DNA of 6,868 bases from Rickettsia typhi (GTDB taxonomy: Bacteria > Pseudomonadota > Alphaproteobacteria > Rickettsiales > UBA1997): the NCBI GenBank assembly GCA_945902255.1, contig CAMDMO010000080.1:1-6868 (forward strand), given 5' to 3'. Below the pieces are notes generated by a model that did no database searches, had not been told where the DNA came from, and saw nothing but the letters and a program-made list of their open reading frames with translations. Positions 5,421-6,868 of this stretch are shown here, in pieces (the stretch's first letter is position 1; each line of letters begins with the position of its first letter). Made by a program: the position numbers and the translations under genes.

Positions 5421-6783
5421 TAATTTTTCGAATAATATAACTAAAATTTTTGACAGAATTTCTGGCAAAAAATTTATCTCAGAAGATGATTTAAATTCCA
5501 CAATGCGCGAAATTAGAATCGCGCTTCTTGAGGCCGATGTTTCGCTTTCAATTGCTAAAGAATTTATTGAAAAAGTTAAGGCGGAAGCGTTTGGAAAACA
5601 GGTGGTTAAAAGCGTCTCTCCCGGACAGATGATTGTTAAAATTGTCAATGATGAATTAGTGAAATTACTCGGAGATGAAAAGGCAGAAATTAATTTTAAC
5701 TCTCGCCCGCCAGTTGTAATTTTAATGGTTGGTTTGCAAGCTTCTGGAAAAACCACCAGCTCTGGCAAATTAGCTTTAAGATTAAAAAATAAAAATCATA
5801 AAAAAGTTTTACTAGCCTCGCTTGACACATATAGACCAGCGGCCGCAACCCAATTAGCAATTTTAGCTAATAAAATTTCAGTTGATTGTGACGAGTTTAT
5901 TGCGAGCAAAACTCCTTTAGAATTAGCAAAAAAAGCGCAACAAAAGGCAATTGATGGTGGTTATGAAGTTTTAATTTTAGACACCGCTGGGCGAACTAAT
6001 ATTGATGAAAAAATGATGCAAGAAGTTGTGGAAATTAAAAATGCAACTCAACCCGCAGAAATCTTACTCGTGGTTGATGCCTTGACCGGTCAAGATGCAA
6101 TAAATATCGCGAATAATTTTAACCAAAAATTATCAATCACTGGAATAATTTTAACTCGTCTTGATGGCGATTCCAGAGGTGGTGCTGCCCTAACCATGAA
6201 AGCTGCAACCAATTGTCCAATTAAATTTATTGGTGTTGGTGAAAAATTAGAAGAGTTCGAAGAATTTAATCCTGAGCGCTTAGCTTCTCGCATTATTGGC
6301 ATGGGAGATGTGGTTTCTTTAGTTGAAAAAGCTCAAGAAGTTTTTGATGCAAATGAGATGGAAAAGGCCGCAAAGAAAATGCAAAAAGGTCAATTTGATT
6401 TAGAAGATTTATTGTCGCAAATTCGTAATATGAAAAAAATGGGTGGAATTAATAGTATTCTAAAATTCTTACCCGGAGCCAGCAAACTTAGAGAACATGT
6501 TGGGAAAATTGGTGATACTGAAAAAGAAATGATGCGTCAAGAAGCTTTGATTTTATCAATGACTAAAAAAGAAAGAGCCAATCCAGACATATTAAGTTCT
6601 TCACGCAAATATAGAATTGCCAAGGGCGCAGGAAGCAATATTCAAGAAGTTAATCGTCTGTTAAAAAAATATAAACAGATTCAAAAAATGATGAAGAAAC
6701 TTGGAAATATGGATCAAAAGCAGGTTGCGCAAGCTCTTGGTGAAAATGGCGAACTTTCTCAATTTAAAAATTTTATCAATTAA
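5413..6783 (+). CDS. ffh: Signal recognition particle protein Ffh (SRP54)
   Basis: GTPase that binds signal sequences of nascent membrane proteins with SRP RNA and docks with FtsY at the inner membrane. Its 456 residues match the bacterial length. The N domain has ALLEADVS (37-44). The G domain has the P-loop GLQASGKTT (107-115), DTYRPAAATQL (138-148), DTAGR (190-194), TRLDGDSRGG (248-257) and GVGEKLEEFE. The M domain has FDLEDLLSQIRNMKKMGG and the RNA-binding SRKYRIAKGAG (397-407). Two mild departures: the P-loop has Ala110 where GLQG(S/A)GKT is usual, and the C-terminus lacks the Gly/Met-rich tail of the E. coli protein. The start overlaps ybgC by 8 nt and the next gene begins 3 nt after the stop. 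The usual alphaproteobacterial neighbours rpsP, rimM and trmD are not seen downstream. Confidence 0.97.
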   Translation: MLDNFSNNITKIFDRISGKKFISEDDLNSTMREIRIALLEADVSLSIAKEFIEKVKAEAFGKQVVKSVSPGQMIVKIVNDELVKLLGDEKAEINFNSRPPVVILMVGLQASGKTTSSGKLALRLKNKNHKKVLLASLDTYRPAAATQLAILANKISVDCDEFIASKTPLELAKKAQQKAIDGGYEVLILDTAGRTNIDEKMMQEVVEIKNATQPAEILLVVDALTGQDAINIANNFNQKLSITGIILTRLDGDSRGGAALTMKAATNCPIKFIGVGEKLEEFEEFNPERLASRIIGMGDVVSLVEKAQEVFDANEMEKAAKKMQKGQFDLEDLLSQIRNMKKMGGINSILKFLPGASKLREHVGKIGDTEKEMMRQEALILSMTKKERANPDILSSSRKYRIAKGAGSNIQEVNRLLKKYKQIQKMMKKLGNMDQKQVAQALGENGELSQFKNFIN

Positions 6784-6786
6784 ATT

Positions 6787-6868
6787 ATGAATAATCTTGC
6801 TCAAAAAAAATGCTTAGCCTGTTCTGAAGCAACGCAGGCTTTTGATCAAGAGACTTCTAAAAAACATC
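6787..6868 (+). CDS. phhB: Pterin-4a-carbinolamine dehydratase, N-terminal 27 residues (3' end beyond window)
   Basis: The ATG three bases after the ffh stop opens a frame to the window edge reading MNNLAQKKCLACSEATQAFD and on. The start LxQKKCxxC followed by an acidic stretch is characteristic of bacterial pterin-4a-carbinolamine dehydratases, proteins of about 100 residues that dehydrate the hydroxypterin left by aromatic amino acid hydroxylases; some have been linked to molybdopterin or folate salvage. The catalytic His residues lie outside the window, so the call rests on the N-terminal signature alone. The tight spacing makes it the fourth gene of the queD-ybgC-ffh operon. No Shine-Dalgarno is present. 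Confidence 0.7.
   Translation, partial: MNNLAQKKCLACSEATQAFDQETSKKH

Noticed and set aside
5409..5768. 119-codon minus-strand open frame at the start of ffh
   Set aside because: Antisense to the Ffh N domain and P-loop; no recognisable motif and no own promoter or start context.
6090..6302. 70-codon minus-strand open frame within ffh
   Set aside because: Short antisense shadow over conserved Ffh G-domain motifs.

Overview
The window is AT-rich (by eye about one third G+C) and densely packed. It looks like the chromosome of a Gram-negative bacterium, most plausibly an alphaproteobacterium. The support is the style of the proteins: a hexameric-type citrate synthase with HADHEQNASTSTVR and GSSGANPF motifs, an MnmA with the SQDICFVPNG form of the catalytic loop, and a proteobacterial YbgC. 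A HisI gene argues mildly against a fully host-dependent Rickettsia-type genome. The lineage assignment is inference. I see no tRNA, rRNA, CRISPR array, insertion sequence or phage gene.

Layout. Positions 1-813 (minus) hold the first 271 codons of citrate synthase gltA, cut by the window edge. Positions 814-927 are a divergent regulatory region with a 17-bp perfect palindrome on the gltA side and a strong sigma70-type promoter firing into mnmA. Positions 928-2728 (plus) look like one transcription unit: mnmA (tRNA 2-thiouridylase), then a MntA-HepT (MNT/HEPN) toxin-antitoxin pair. Both junctions are ATGA overlaps, if the upstream antitoxin start is used. Positions 2782-4188 hold a free-standing lpdA (dihydrolipoyl dehydrogenase). 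A strong bidirectional hairpin terminator at 4194-4214 separates it from the convergent hisI (4213-4533, minus), whose stop codon lies in the terminator stem. A near-consensus promoter at 4548-4576 starts a compact plus-strand operon with 17-nt and 8-nt overlaps and a 3-nt gap: queD-like 6-pyruvoyl/6-carboxytetrahydropterin synthase, ybgC thioesterase, ffh (SRP54), and the first 27 codons of a pterin-4a-carbinolamine dehydratase.

How it fits together. Most genes are housekeeping: TCA cycle (gltA, lpdA), tRNA wobble modification (mnmA, possibly queD through queuosine), membrane protein targeting (ffh), histidine synthesis (hisI). The accessory element is the MNT/HEPN pair embedded behind mnmA: an RNase toxin of a family that can attack tRNA and an AMP-transferring antitoxin, co-expressed with a tRNA-modifying enzyme. 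The second point is an operon with two pterin enzymes flanking ybgC-ffh. None of the nine start codons has a recognisable Shine-Dalgarno sequence. I do not see a clearly undescribed system; the mnmA-mntA-hepT arrangement is the most interesting candidate.
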